From contig NZ_CP038493.1 in assembly GCF_004752005.1 (NCBI RefSeq), positions 434,001 through 498,000 of the forward strand: a stretch of DNA of 64,000 nt, in the 5' to 3' direction. Origin of the DNA: Thalassotalea sp. HSM 43. Lineage in GTDB: Bacteria; Pseudomonadota; Gammaproteobacteria; Enterobacterales; Alteromonadaceae. The notes under the pieces are model-generated. The model was not told where the DNA came from and searched no databases. It saw nothing but the letters and a program-made list of their open reading frames with translations. The position numbers and the translations under genes are program-made. Below are positions 37,167 through 44,940 of the stretch, one piece after another. Numbering within the stretch: the stretch's first letter is position 1; every line of letters begins with the position of its first letter.

Positions 37167-38203
37167 ACTTTAATGAGCTTTGCTATCTAAAAGATCCTGA
37201 CATAGACGCGCTAAAATCCGACTATGAACAGTTTTTATTGAGCCTATATGCGCCAACGATAATTGATGTTTCAGGCAAAGACCAACAGCGCACTCGCGTC
37301 ATCACAACGCTTATTCATGGCAATGAACCGTCTGGCCTTATTGCCACACACCGTTACCTAACCAATTTAAAGGCCAGCGAACGACCAACAACCAATTTGC
37401 GATTTATTATCTGCAGTATTGAAGCAGCAAGCGCGACGCCAAATTTTAGCCATCGTTATTTGGCAGACGGCTTGGATCTAAATCGCTGTTTTGGCAATAG
37501 CACCGAGACTAGCGGTTATTATCATCGTGCCAACCTTATCGATAAGGCGATACGGCAAGTAAACCCTGAATTGGTGGTGGACTTACATAACACCTCAGGC
37601 TTTAGCCCAGCGTTTGCCGTGTCCATTATGAAAAACGAAATGGCATTATCACTTACCGCAGTATTTTGTCACTCATTGGTTTTATCACAAATTCGTTTAG
37701 GTGCATTAATGGAGCAAGACTTTGGTTGTGAAGCCATCACCATTGAATGCGGTGGCAGTAAAGACAGTCAATCCCATGAAGTGGCCTATCTGGGTTTGTT
37801 AAAACTCGCCAATATCGACGATTTAAGTCAACAGCACCTACAAAATAATGTCACCACCTACTTAAACCCTATGCGTTTACAGGTCAATGGCGATATCGAA
37901 TTAAATTATGCGCAACACGACCTTGGCTTACCTGGAGTGACCTTGTGTGAGCACATTGAGCAGCACAATTTTGGGCAAATATTTCCCGAACAAATGTTAG
38001 GTTGGCTCGACAATAACGGGCTGGAAAATTTACGACTGCTGGATGCCAACGGAGTCAACGTGGTTGATAAGTATTTTCAATTACGCGGCAACCAATTATT
38101 ACCCAAAACATCCATTCACTTGTTCATGGCAACCAGAAATGAACGTATCGCTCGCAACGATTGCTTGTTCTATTTGGTTACCCATGACAACCAATTAGCC
38201 TAA
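37157..38203 (+). CDS. succinylglutamate desuccinylase/aspartoacylase family hydrolase
   Basis: Zn-dependent M14-like amidohydrolase, 348 residues. Start at MAIDFNELCYLKDPDIDALK is set by GGGAG six bases upstream and lies inside the end of the preceding ligase gene; an earlier in-frame ATG precedes that site. Zinc ligands: LIHGNEPSGL (His and Glu, near residues 54-63) and VDLHNTSGFSP (His, near 145). IECGGSKDSQSH holds the presumed catalytic Glu (near 200). Family members remove acyl groups from amino acids. Overlap with the GCS2 ligase suggests a ligase/hydrolase pair; the substrate is not predictable. Confidence 0.83.
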   Translation: MAIDFNELCYLKDPDIDALKSDYEQFLLSLYAPTIIDVSGKDQQRTRVITTLIHGNEPSGLIATHRYLTNLKASERPTTNLRFIICSIEAASATPNFSHRYLADGLDLNRCFGNSTETSGYYHRANLIDKAIRQVNPELVVDLHNTSGFSPAFAVSIMKNEMALSLTAVFCHSLVLSQIRLGALMEQDFGCEAITIECGGSKDSQSHEVAYLGLLKLANIDDLSQQHLQNNVTTYLNPMRLQVNGDIELNYAQHDLGLPGVTLCEHIEQHNFGQIFPEQMLGWLDNNGLENLRLLDANGVNVVDKYFQLRGNQLLPKTSIHLFMATRNERIARNDCLFYLVTHDNQLA

Positions 38204-38283
38204 ACTTCAGAGATGTTAGAAGCCGCAATAAAATCAGCGAGTAATAACCAGCGATAAACAGGCAGATAGGCTGACAGAAATGC

Positions 38284-39204
38284 TCAAACAGACGGCTTGG
38301 CCAACAACAAGCAAATCGCCAACATTAACGGCGTGACATTGGCAACCACCACATTTAAGCCTAAGGCTTTATCTAATGCCTGAGTATTAGAGCGTTCAAT
38401 CACATAGCGGCGCAAATGACGCAGACATTCAACACCTGCTAGCAATGGTAACAAGGCAAGCAAGGTCATCCTTGGTAGCCACAGTTGGCGTGTTGCCCAG
38501 CAAATAAGGACGGCAACGAGAGCAATGAACAGCGCATAGATAATTACCGCGTTTTTAACCCCAAAAGCAATCACCGCATGATGACGACCAAAGCGTTTAT
38601 CAACACTGGCATCAGGAATTTGATTAACTAATAATAGATTTGAGACCAGTAACGCGGTGACTATTGCGACAACCATACTGGCCGCATTAAGTTGTTGCGT
38701 TAAAGCCCAAAAGGAGCCGCCCACCATCAGCAAACCAAAACCAATGCCCGGTGCCAGCAAGCACATTACCGGCAATTTATTAATGTATTTGGTATAGCTA
38801 ATGATAATAATGAGCCCAAATAGCCCAGGTATCAGTAATTGCCAGCCCAAGATGATAACGAAATACAAACCAATGGCGGCGCACAAAGTTAAACTAAACA
38901 TCGCTAATTTAAAAACAGCTGGTGCGGCGTCAGGACAGGCAGGTAAGGCACCACTACCACCGCTAAATGGCGTGCGCTCGGTATGTAAGTCGAGGCCGGA
39001 TTGAAAGTCTTGATATTCATTTAAGGTATTGACACTGATATGAGCAGCAAGAGCTGCAAGTAATACCAAGGCTAGGTGCACAAAGTGGACTTCGATTTGC
39101 AGCCAATAGCTAACAGCGTATGCCAGCAGCACACAAAACAAGGTGAGTGTTAAAAATGCAGGTCTGCAGGATTGCCATACGGCATAGATAATAGGTTGTC
39201 GCAT
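38284..39204 (-). CDS. UbiA-family prenyltransferase (MenA-like)
   Basis: Integral membrane prenyltransferase, 306 residues, about nine transmembrane helices. The first Asp-rich motif is NEYQDFQSGLD (near residues 62-72) and the second is NQIPDASVDKRFGR (near 193-206). Both bind the Mg-diphosphate of the prenyl donor. SYTKYINKLPVMCLL between them resembles MenA-type 1,4-dihydroxy-2-naphthoate prenyltransferases more than UbiA proper, but no other menaquinone gene is in the window. The 5' flank contains a 13-bp tandem array starting 37 bases upstream of the ATG. It is convergent with the aspartoacylase gene. Confidence 0.82.
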   Translation of the reverse strand: MRQPIIYAVWQSCRPAFLTLTLFCVLLAYAVSYWLQIEVHFVHLALVLLAALAAHISVNTLNEYQDFQSGLDLHTERTPFSGGSGALPACPDAAPAVFKLAMFSLTLCAAIGLYFVIILGWQLLIPGLFGLIIIISYTKYINKLPVMCLLAPGIGFGLLMVGGSFWALTQQLNAASMVVAIVTALLVSNLLLVNQIPDASVDKRFGRHHAVIAFGVKNAVIIYALFIALVAVLICWATRQLWLPRMTLLALLPLLAGVECLRHLRRYVIERSNTQALDKALGLNVVVANVTPLMLAICLLLAKPSV

Positions 39205-39240
39205 GTGCAGTAAATAACCTTAATTAAAATCCCTAATTTA

Positions 39241-39305
39241 AGAGCTAAATTTAAGAGCTAAATTTAAGACCTAAATTTAAGACCTAAATTTAAGACCTAA
39301 ATTTA
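39241..39305. repeat. 13-bp tandem array, 5 units, upstream of the UbiA-family gene
   Basis: Five contiguous 13-bp units: AGAGCTAAATTTA twice, then AGACCTAAATTTA three times, preceded by a partial CCCTAATTTA. The unit contains the palindrome AAATTT and a CTAA core. It lies between the start of the UbiA-family gene and the end of the channel gene, both on the minus strand, so it falls in the probable promoter or leader of the UbiA-family gene. Confidence 0.93.
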
Positions 39306-39370
39306 CAAACTTTTAGGTCAAGACTCAGCTATCAAGGCGCAGCTAAATTGGCGACGAACAATCATCGATA

Positions 39371-39805
39371 CTACTCTGACTCAGTTTGCCAATAACGCTG
39401 CATCTCCAAAAACAAAAAGGATGCTGTCCAAGTAATCAATAATAGACCGGTTAACGATTCTACACCGGTATAAAATCGAATCGCCCCATGAGGTTCGATA
39501 TCACCAAAACCGACGGTACTAAATGTGGTAAAAGAAAAGTAAGTGCAGTCGAGCAAACTGCCATTGAAGTTGCCTTTTAGCGTACCAAAGGCCTCATCTT
39601 GCATCATAAAATAATAACCCAAGGCAAAGATCCATACTTGTACGCAATGAGCGAGCAGCGCTCCAACGACGCCAACAACAATTTGATATTTATTTTTATA
39701 GTGCAAATAAGGCAATCGGCGAGATAACGACCTAAGTGCCTCGTAATGTAAGAGGACGCAAGTAGCAACAACCACAGTCGTCACCAGTGACAGTACGATC
39801 ATCAA
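39371..39805 (-). CDS. two-pore-domain-type potassium channel-like membrane protein
   Basis: A 144-residue protein with an N-terminal helix (residues 3-20), a second helix (about 42-66), a pore region and a last helix (about 112-135). The pore carries TYFSFTTFSTVGFGDIEPHG (residues 88-107) with the selectivity-filter motif TVGFGD, a standard K+ filter variant. No regulatory RCK/TrkA-N domain is present, so it is a minimal Ion_trans_2 protein. It lies downstream of a two-component system (40 bases after the kinase stop) and may be in the same transcript; a functional link is inference. Confidence 0.85.
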   Translation of the reverse strand: MMIVLSLVTTVVVATCVLLHYEALRSLSRRLPYLHYKNKYQIVVGVVGALLAHCVQVWIFALGYYFMMQDEAFGTLKGNFNGSLLDCTYFSFTTFSTVGFGDIEPHGAIRFYTGVESLTGLLLITWTASFLFLEMQRYWQTESE

Positions 39806-39845
39806 TTCTAACTCGTTGATTTAGGTACATATAAGGATGGCTTTT

Positions 39846-41321
39846 TTATAACGGTTTGGCAAGGGTTAAAACAAAACGGCTGCCCTTACCCAGCTCACTA
39901 TACACCTTGATATCTATGCTCAACAACTTCAATAATCGTTTACTAATTGCCAGCCCTAAGCCGTTATGTTTGTGCTCATTATCAATGGCATTACTGGCTC
40001 GATAACGAGGTTCAAAAATATAGGCGATTTCTTCTTTTTTGATGCCTGTCCCGGTATCGATAACCGATACTTGCACATCATTACCTAGATCTTCGACGTC
40101 AATACTGATGGTCCCTCCAGCAAAGCTGTGTCGTAATGAGTTTTCAAGCAAATTGGTGAGAATGCGGTCCAACTTACCTATGTCGCTATACACAGATAAC
40201 TGGCATCGTGGTGGCTCGATATGAATAGCAACGTTGTGCTTTTCCGCCTGCAAATGAAATTTAGCGGCAATGTCATACAACAACTCACCTATATTGAAGC
40301 TTTCCCAGTCCAGTGACACCTGACCGGTATCAAGATGAGCGAGTTCGAATATTTGGTCAATAAGCATATTGAGCTGCTTACTGTTGCGTAACACAATAGC
40401 CATGTATTCTTGGCGTTTGTCATCGGTTAATTGCTTATCTCGAATCGCCAATGTCTCAATATAGCCTTGCATCGCCGTTAGCGGCGTGCGCAAATCGTGG
40501 GATAAATGCGACAATAACTCACGCCGTTGTTGATCATTGGCGGTGAGTTCTCGCAATTGATGATCAATTTTTTGCACCAATAACCTAAACTGACAGCCCA
40601 ATTGTTGGATCTCGTTGTCGCTATCGCTTTGCCAATAACGCAGATCTATTTGCGAGCTGTCAAATGAAGCGGCAATGAGTTGGTCAATATCTCGATTCAA
40701 ACGACGTATTGGGCTGGTGACAAACCAAAACAAGCCGAGCATCAACAACAGCAAAAACAGTAACGCGCTAATGCTTAATACTAAATAGTCGGTAAACTTG
40801 CGCTGGCTTCGGTCTGAATTGAAAATATTGTCATAGCGCTGCCCAGCGACAATGACATACAAATAGCCCTGCAGTTCAGCACCATTAAATACCGGTGCCG
40901 CAGAAAAGATTTTTTTTCTTGATACGTGTCGAGGATCGTCACCAAGGATCGGTAAAGGTGCTTGATTTTTGGTGAGGTTAAGCAAGGGTTGTAAATCAAT
41001 TGTTTGTCGTTTTATCAACGAATCATCGGCGGAGTGGATAACAATATTGCCGCCTTTGTCGACAAAATAAAATTCAAACGCTGGCCCTAAAACCATTTGC
41101 GTATGAAACAGGTTAGTTAACGCTTGTTTGTCGTAGATACCTTGTTGCAATAACGGGTTGTCACGAGCAAGATTAGCGGCAAGTGAAACATGTAAACGCT
41201 GTTGAGCTTCAAGTCGAAATTGTTGACCGGCACGCTCTGACCAAAGATAAAAAACACTGGCTACGGCAATAAACACCAAGCAAAGCGCCAGGCTCAATCT
41301 TTGATACAGTGATAATGTCAT
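39846..41321 (-). CDS. sensor histidine kinase
   Basis: Membrane sensor kinase, 491 residues. TM1 spans residues 10-27, an extracytoplasmic sensor region 30-178 follows, then TM2 (179-202), HAMP (203-255), HisKA with phospho-acceptor His275 in LSHLSHDLRTPLTAM, and an HATPase domain with NLLENSLRHSF (N box), DTGTGI (G1) and GLGLAISKRLL (G2). The kinase start overlaps the regulator's stop by four bases (ATGA), so they form one translational unit. Signal unknown. Two exported spondin-domain proteins are encoded just upstream on the same strand and may be targets or partners. Confidence 0.93.
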   Translation of the reverse strand: MTLSLYQRLSLALCLVFIAVASVFYLWSERAGQQFRLEAQQRLHVSLAANLARDNPLLQQGIYDKQALTNLFHTQMVLGPAFEFYFVDKGGNIVIHSADDSLIKRQTIDLQPLLNLTKNQAPLPILGDDPRHVSRKKIFSAAPVFNGAELQGYLYVIVAGQRYDNIFNSDRSQRKFTDYLVLSISALLFLLLLMLGLFWFVTSPIRRLNRDIDQLIAASFDSSQIDLRYWQSDSDNEIQQLGCQFRLLVQKIDHQLRELTANDQQRRELLSHLSHDLRTPLTAMQGYIETLAIRDKQLTDDKRQEYMAIVLRNSKQLNMLIDQIFELAHLDTGQVSLDWESFNIGELLYDIAAKFHLQAEKHNVAIHIEPPRCQLSVYSDIGKLDRILTNLLENSLRHSFAGGTISIDVEDLGNDVQVSVIDTGTGIKKEEIAYIFEPRYRASNAIDNEHKHNGLGLAISKRLLKLLSIDIKVYSELGKGSRFVLTLAKPL

Positions 41322-42037
41322 GCACTAACGCCTTGTCGATTAAATTTATAACCAACCCCCCAAACAGTCTGCACGATTTGTGGGTTGTTGATATCTTTCT
41401 CTAATTTATTACGCAAACGATTAATGTGAGAATTTACCGTATGCTCATAACCGGAGTGGTGGTATCCCCAAACGGAGCTCAGTAACTGTGAACGTGAAAA
41501 CACTTGATCAGGGTGCGACGCTAGATACAGCAACAAATCAAATTCTGTCGATGTTAAATCCAAGCGTTGCCCTGCTAAGGTCGTTTTATGAGTTAGCTGA
41601 TTAATGTGTAAGTCGCCAAGTTGTAATTGCGACTCTACTGGCGCTTGCTGTTGACAAAATCCAGCAAGAAGATGCACACGACGCAGCTGAGTGCGGACCC
41701 TAGCTTGTAACTCTCGTACACTAAACGGCTTGGTCATAAAGTCATCGGCGCCAAGTTCTAACCCTAATACGCGGTCCGTTTCGCTGCTTTTCGAGGTTAA
41801 AATCATAATCGCCTGCTCAGGCTTTTTGTCTCGCAATTGCCGACAAATATCAAGCCCAGACAACTTGGGTAACATCACATCAAGGATCACCAACTGGTAA
41901 TCGTTAGCCAAAGCCCTGTCCAAGCCCTCTTGTCCACAACGTTGGTGTTCAACATCGATAGCGAGCTCGTGCAGTTGCATGGTCACCAGCTCAGCTAAAT
42001 CATCGTCATCTTCTACTACCAGTACAGTATCTGTCAT
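41318..42037 (-). CDS. OmpR-family response regulator
   Basis: DNA-binding response regulator, 239 residues. The receiver domain (1-120) has phospho-acceptor Asp53 in LVILDVMLPKLSG, acidic residues at 10-12, and conserved Lys in MTKPFSVREL. The winged-helix output domain (135-235) ends with the OmpR/PhoB marks LLSSVWGYHHSGYEHTVNSHI and VWGVGYKF. It is coupled to the histidine kinase downstream and preceded (43 bases) by a spondin-domain lipoprotein gene on the same strand, so a four-gene transcript is plausible. Confidence 0.94.
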   Translation of the reverse strand: MTDTVLVVEDDDDLAELVTMQLHELAIDVEHQRCGQEGLDRALANDYQLVILDVMLPKLSGLDICRQLRDKKPEQAIMILTSKSSETDRVLGLELGADDFMTKPFSVRELQARVRTQLRRVHLLAGFCQQQAPVESQLQLGDLHINQLTHKTTLAGQRLDLTSTEFDLLLYLASHPDQVFSRSQLLSSVWGYHHSGYEHTVNSHINRLRNKLEKDINNPQIVQTVWGVGYKFNRQGVSA

Positions 42038-42080
42038 ATGCGGCTCCTACCAAATGGCGAAGCCGCATAACAGCTGCTCG

Positions 42081-42791
42081 CTACTCAGTACGTGTGATGG
42101 TTACTCTCAACGTTGGGTTATCAAACCTGTGATCGAATGTTAATGCAGATGCCATCAAGCCATCATCCATGGTGACAACACCCGGGTGCATAGCAACGAA
42201 GTCGACGTCGTCACGAATCGCATTATAACCTTCTCCACCGCCAGCGGGTCCTGGAATGCTAGCGGCGGTTTCACTGTTTGCTTCTGTTCCTGCATCATAT
42301 GAACCGCTAACTAAGGAAATACTTTCACCAACTTCAAGATCAGCGATCATTAAGCCGTTAACACCGGCAAAGGCATCATTGGTATTCACCAGCATGGTAG
42401 CCAATGAAATCTTTTGCGGTAACAAGGCGCTGGTGGTGATAGTTATCTGTTGATTCATACCAGGCATTAACATGCCCTCCCCGGCAGCACTGACGCTCAC
42501 CACATCTAAATCCATGATCATGGCACCATCACCACTTTCGGCTAAGTTTTCCAATGCCATACTGGCACTCTCACCTAGCGTCCATAATTGACCTTCATCG
42601 TGCAACACTACGGCCACTGGCGACATAGGTTGCGCGTAAGTTAAGTTGACCACATCTACCTGGTAACTGAAATTCGGGATGTTGGTTGAGACAGCTGAGA
42701 CGCTGTCATCACCGCTATCACCACCACAAGCGGTGAGTAATAATCCTGAACTGATCGCCAGAGCGGCTAGTTTGTTTATTTTAAAATTCAT
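42081..42791 (-). CDS. spondin-domain lipoprotein
   Basis: A 236-residue predicted lipoprotein. The ATG at 42791 is preferred to the GTG just before it, as GGGAGG lies five bases upstream. Lipobox LTAC with Cys22 in SGLLLTACGGD. The mature part (YQVDVVNLTYAQPMSPVAVVLH, near 45-66) and the later SYDAGTEANSE and PGVVTMDDGL blocks match the bacterial Spondin_N domain. It is a paralogue of the next gene upstream, sharing the order (transition from NxTxxQxxSP to DAGTEANxE). Role unknown; the surface or periplasmic location is inferred from the lipobox. Confidence 0.82.
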   Translation of the reverse strand: MNFKINKLAALAISSGLLLTACGGDSGDDSVSAVSTNIPNFSYQVDVVNLTYAQPMSPVAVVLHDEGQLWTLGESASMALENLAESGDGAMIMDLDVVSVSAAGEGMLMPGMNQQITITTSALLPQKISLATMLVNTNDAFAGVNGLMIADLEVGESISLVSGSYDAGTEANSETAASIPGPAGGGEGYNAIRDDVDFVAMHPGVVTMDDGLMASALTFDHRFDNPTLRVTITRTE

Positions 42792-42803
42792 CACAACCTC
42801 CCA

Positions 42804-43511
42804 TTACTTAACAACAACGGTTACTTTCGCAACCGGGTTAAGCCAGCGATGCACCGTGTAATCAAGATCACTTTTACCACCTTCGGCGTCACCATCCCCC
42901 ATATTGCCGCGATGAATATGTACATAGGTGTTTTCTTCACTCATGGTGACACCCGTACCGCCAGTACCCGCAGCGCCACCTGGTGCGGCAGGAATACCCG
43001 GAGTACCAGGTGCACCACCACCGTTAACGATTTCATCGTTGGCTTCAGTGCCCGCATCATAAGCGTTTAAAGTAAATGTATAGGTTCCTGGTTCACTTGG
43101 AATCATCCAACTGTCTAAACCGACAAAACCATCGTTACTTGGTAAAATCATCGCCGCTAATGACAAGTAGTCATTACCTTCTGAGGTCGACATCATCGCC
43201 ATCGCCGACATGCCTGGAGCTAATAAACCGGCAGCAGGGTTTTCAGCCACATCAGCGCCGATATTTGCGAGGACACTGGAAAGGCCAGAAATATCACCAC
43301 CCTCAGCCATTGCTTGTAATTCAGCACTGGCCATGGTGCCCGTTTCAAAGACGTGTGCGTCACCACTATGAGCGGCTACGATAATTGGCGTGTAATAAAT
43401 GCCTTGCGTCGCATTGGTTATGGTCACTTCTATTTCAGCAGCTTGTGCCGTCATCGATAAAGTAGACATGGTGGCAATGGCAATTAGTTTATTTGGGCTT
43501 ACGAAATTCAT
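42804..43511 (-). CDS. secreted spondin-domain protein
   Basis: A 235-residue exported protein. Start at MNFVSPNKLIAIATMSTLSM, with GAGGAAG just upstream; a longer in-frame start adds 26 residues ahead of the signal peptide. Cleavage is expected after TAQA (near residue 23). The mature protein is a Spondin_N domain (EVTITNATQGIYYTPIIVAAH, DAGTEANDE). A Gly/Pro/Ala-rich insert (GGGAPGTPGIPAAPGGAAGTGG, here split at 19-residue parts, near 175-200) lies in a loop. It is 12 bases upstream of the lipoprotein paralogue, so the pair arose by duplication and is co-transcribed ahead of the two-component genes. Confidence 0.82.
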   Translation of the reverse strand: MNFVSPNKLIAIATMSTLSMTAQAAEIEVTITNATQGIYYTPIIVAAHSGDAHVFETGTMASAELQAMAEGGDISGLSSVLANIGADVAENPAAGLLAPGMSAMAMMSTSEGNDYLSLAAMILPSNDGFVGLDSWMIPSEPGTYTFTLNAYDAGTEANDEIVNGGGAPGTPGIPAAPGGAAGTGGTGVTMSEENTYVHIHRGNMGDGDAEGGKSDLDYTVHRWLNPVAKVTVVVK

Positions 43512-43795
43512 TTTGCTTCCTCTTTGATTTACTAAGTTTTTTGTAATTTTCAAAATCAGTATGCAAAGCAAAGCTGTCAAATCGCTCACGAAATTATCAC
43601 AAATTTATCACAAGAAACTGGCGAATTTTTGATGAAATTTTTTTCTAACTTGGCAGGTCTTGTGTTCCTTATCTGCCAGAATTTTTTGTTATTTATACTC
43701 AGCAAATTGCGCAAAAACACCTATCATCATTAAGGCATGCCTAGGCTTAATAGGTATCGTTTTTTGTAGCTATCGTTAGATATAAGGTAATCATT

Positions 43796-44791
43796 ATGAC
43801 GCAATCGTATCGAGCACTTTGGGTTGAGGAGCAAGCAGACGGCAGTTTTAGCCAACAAATAAAGCAACTCGACATGAGTAATCTTCCCGATGACGAGGTG
43901 CTAATCAAAGTGCATTATTCGTCACTAAACTACAAAGATGCAATGTCTGCGGCCGGTAATAAAGGGGTAACCAGACAATTCCCACACACCCCAGGTATCG
44001 ATGCGGCAGGTACCATTGTTAACGATAAAACCAATCAATTTGCCAAAGACAGCAAGGTGCTGGTGTTTGGCTATGATCTTGGTATGAATACACCTGGCGG
44101 ATTAGCACAATATATCTGCGTGCCGTCTAGTTGGGTTGTGCCTTGCCCTAACAATTTATCTTTATCTGATGCGATGATTTACGGTACCGGCGGCCTTACC
44201 GCAGCGTTATGCGTTGATAAGCTATTGCTTATGGGCGCTAAGCCTGATGATGGTCCGGTTGCTGTAACTGGCGCAACGGGAGGCGTTGGCAGCGTTGCCG
44301 TCGCGCTATTACATAAGCTCGGCTTTGACGTCGTCGCTTTTAGTGGCAAAACAGATAACAGCTACTTACAAAAATTAGGAGCCAATGACGTTGTTCATCG
44401 CGATCGACTCAATGATATAGGTGATAAACCGATGGGCCGCGCCCTGTATGCCCACGGTATAGATACGTTAGGCGGCGATTTTATGGCAAACCTAATTAAG
44501 CAAATTAAACCCAATGGCGGCGTCGCTGCCTGTGGTTTAGCAGCGTCTGCCACCTTTAGCTTAAACATGTTTCCGTTTATTACTCGTGGCGTATCCTTGT
44601 TAGGCGTTGACTCAGTAAATATTGCGCTTTCGAGAAAAGCGCATATGTGGCACAAAATATCCGAGCAATATTACCTACCGGTTTTAGCGACACTGTCCCA
44701 ACAAATCTCGTTGGATCAGGTGCCTGATATTTTACCTAAGTTTTTTAAAGGTGAAGTCACCGGGCGATACTTGGTGAACATTGGCGAGTAA
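43796..44791 (+). CDS. acuI: YhdH/AcuI-type NADPH:acryloyl-CoA (quinone) oxidoreductase
   Basis: Medium-chain dehydrogenase/reductase without zinc ligands, 331 residues. The family reduces acryloyl-CoA to propanoyl-CoA with NADPH and protects against acrylate, a product of DMSP breakdown in marine bacteria. Marks: YSSLNYKDAMSAAGNKGVTR (residues 42-61), FPHTPGIDAAGTIV, YGTGGLTAALCVDKL (near 125), the nucleotide-binding VTGATGGVGSVAVALL (near 155-170), and SFSLNMFPFI-like MFPFITRGVSLLGVDS. The symbol follows the family; E. coli calls it yhdH. It is monocistronic; no DMSP lyase is in the window. Confidence 0.88.
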   Translation: MTQSYRALWVEEQADGSFSQQIKQLDMSNLPDDEVLIKVHYSSLNYKDAMSAAGNKGVTRQFPHTPGIDAAGTIVNDKTNQFAKDSKVLVFGYDLGMNTPGGLAQYICVPSSWVVPCPNNLSLSDAMIYGTGGLTAALCVDKLLLMGAKPDDGPVAVTGATGGVGSVAVALLHKLGFDVVAFSGKTDNSYLQKLGANDVVHRDRLNDIGDKPMGRALYAHGIDTLGGDFMANLIKQIKPNGGVAACGLAASATFSLNMFPFITRGVSLLGVDSVNIALSRKAHMWHKISEQYYLPVLATLSQQISLDQVPDILPKFFKGEVTGRYLVNIGE

Positions 44792-44940
44792 TCGTTTTTA
44801 ACGGCATCTTTTGATGCCATTAAATAAAAAACCATTTGTCAAAATGGCAAGCATAACCGCTAATCATGAACTAAAATTTGTGACAACGCTTGGCCATATA
44901 ATAACAGTAATAGGCGTCGTAAGATTTCTATGGAGTTTTT

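Noticed and set aside
44803-44818. Hairpin GGCATC/GATGCC after acuI as a terminator
   Set aside because: The stem is six bases and is followed by ATTAAATAAAA rather than a T-run, so it is too weak to list.
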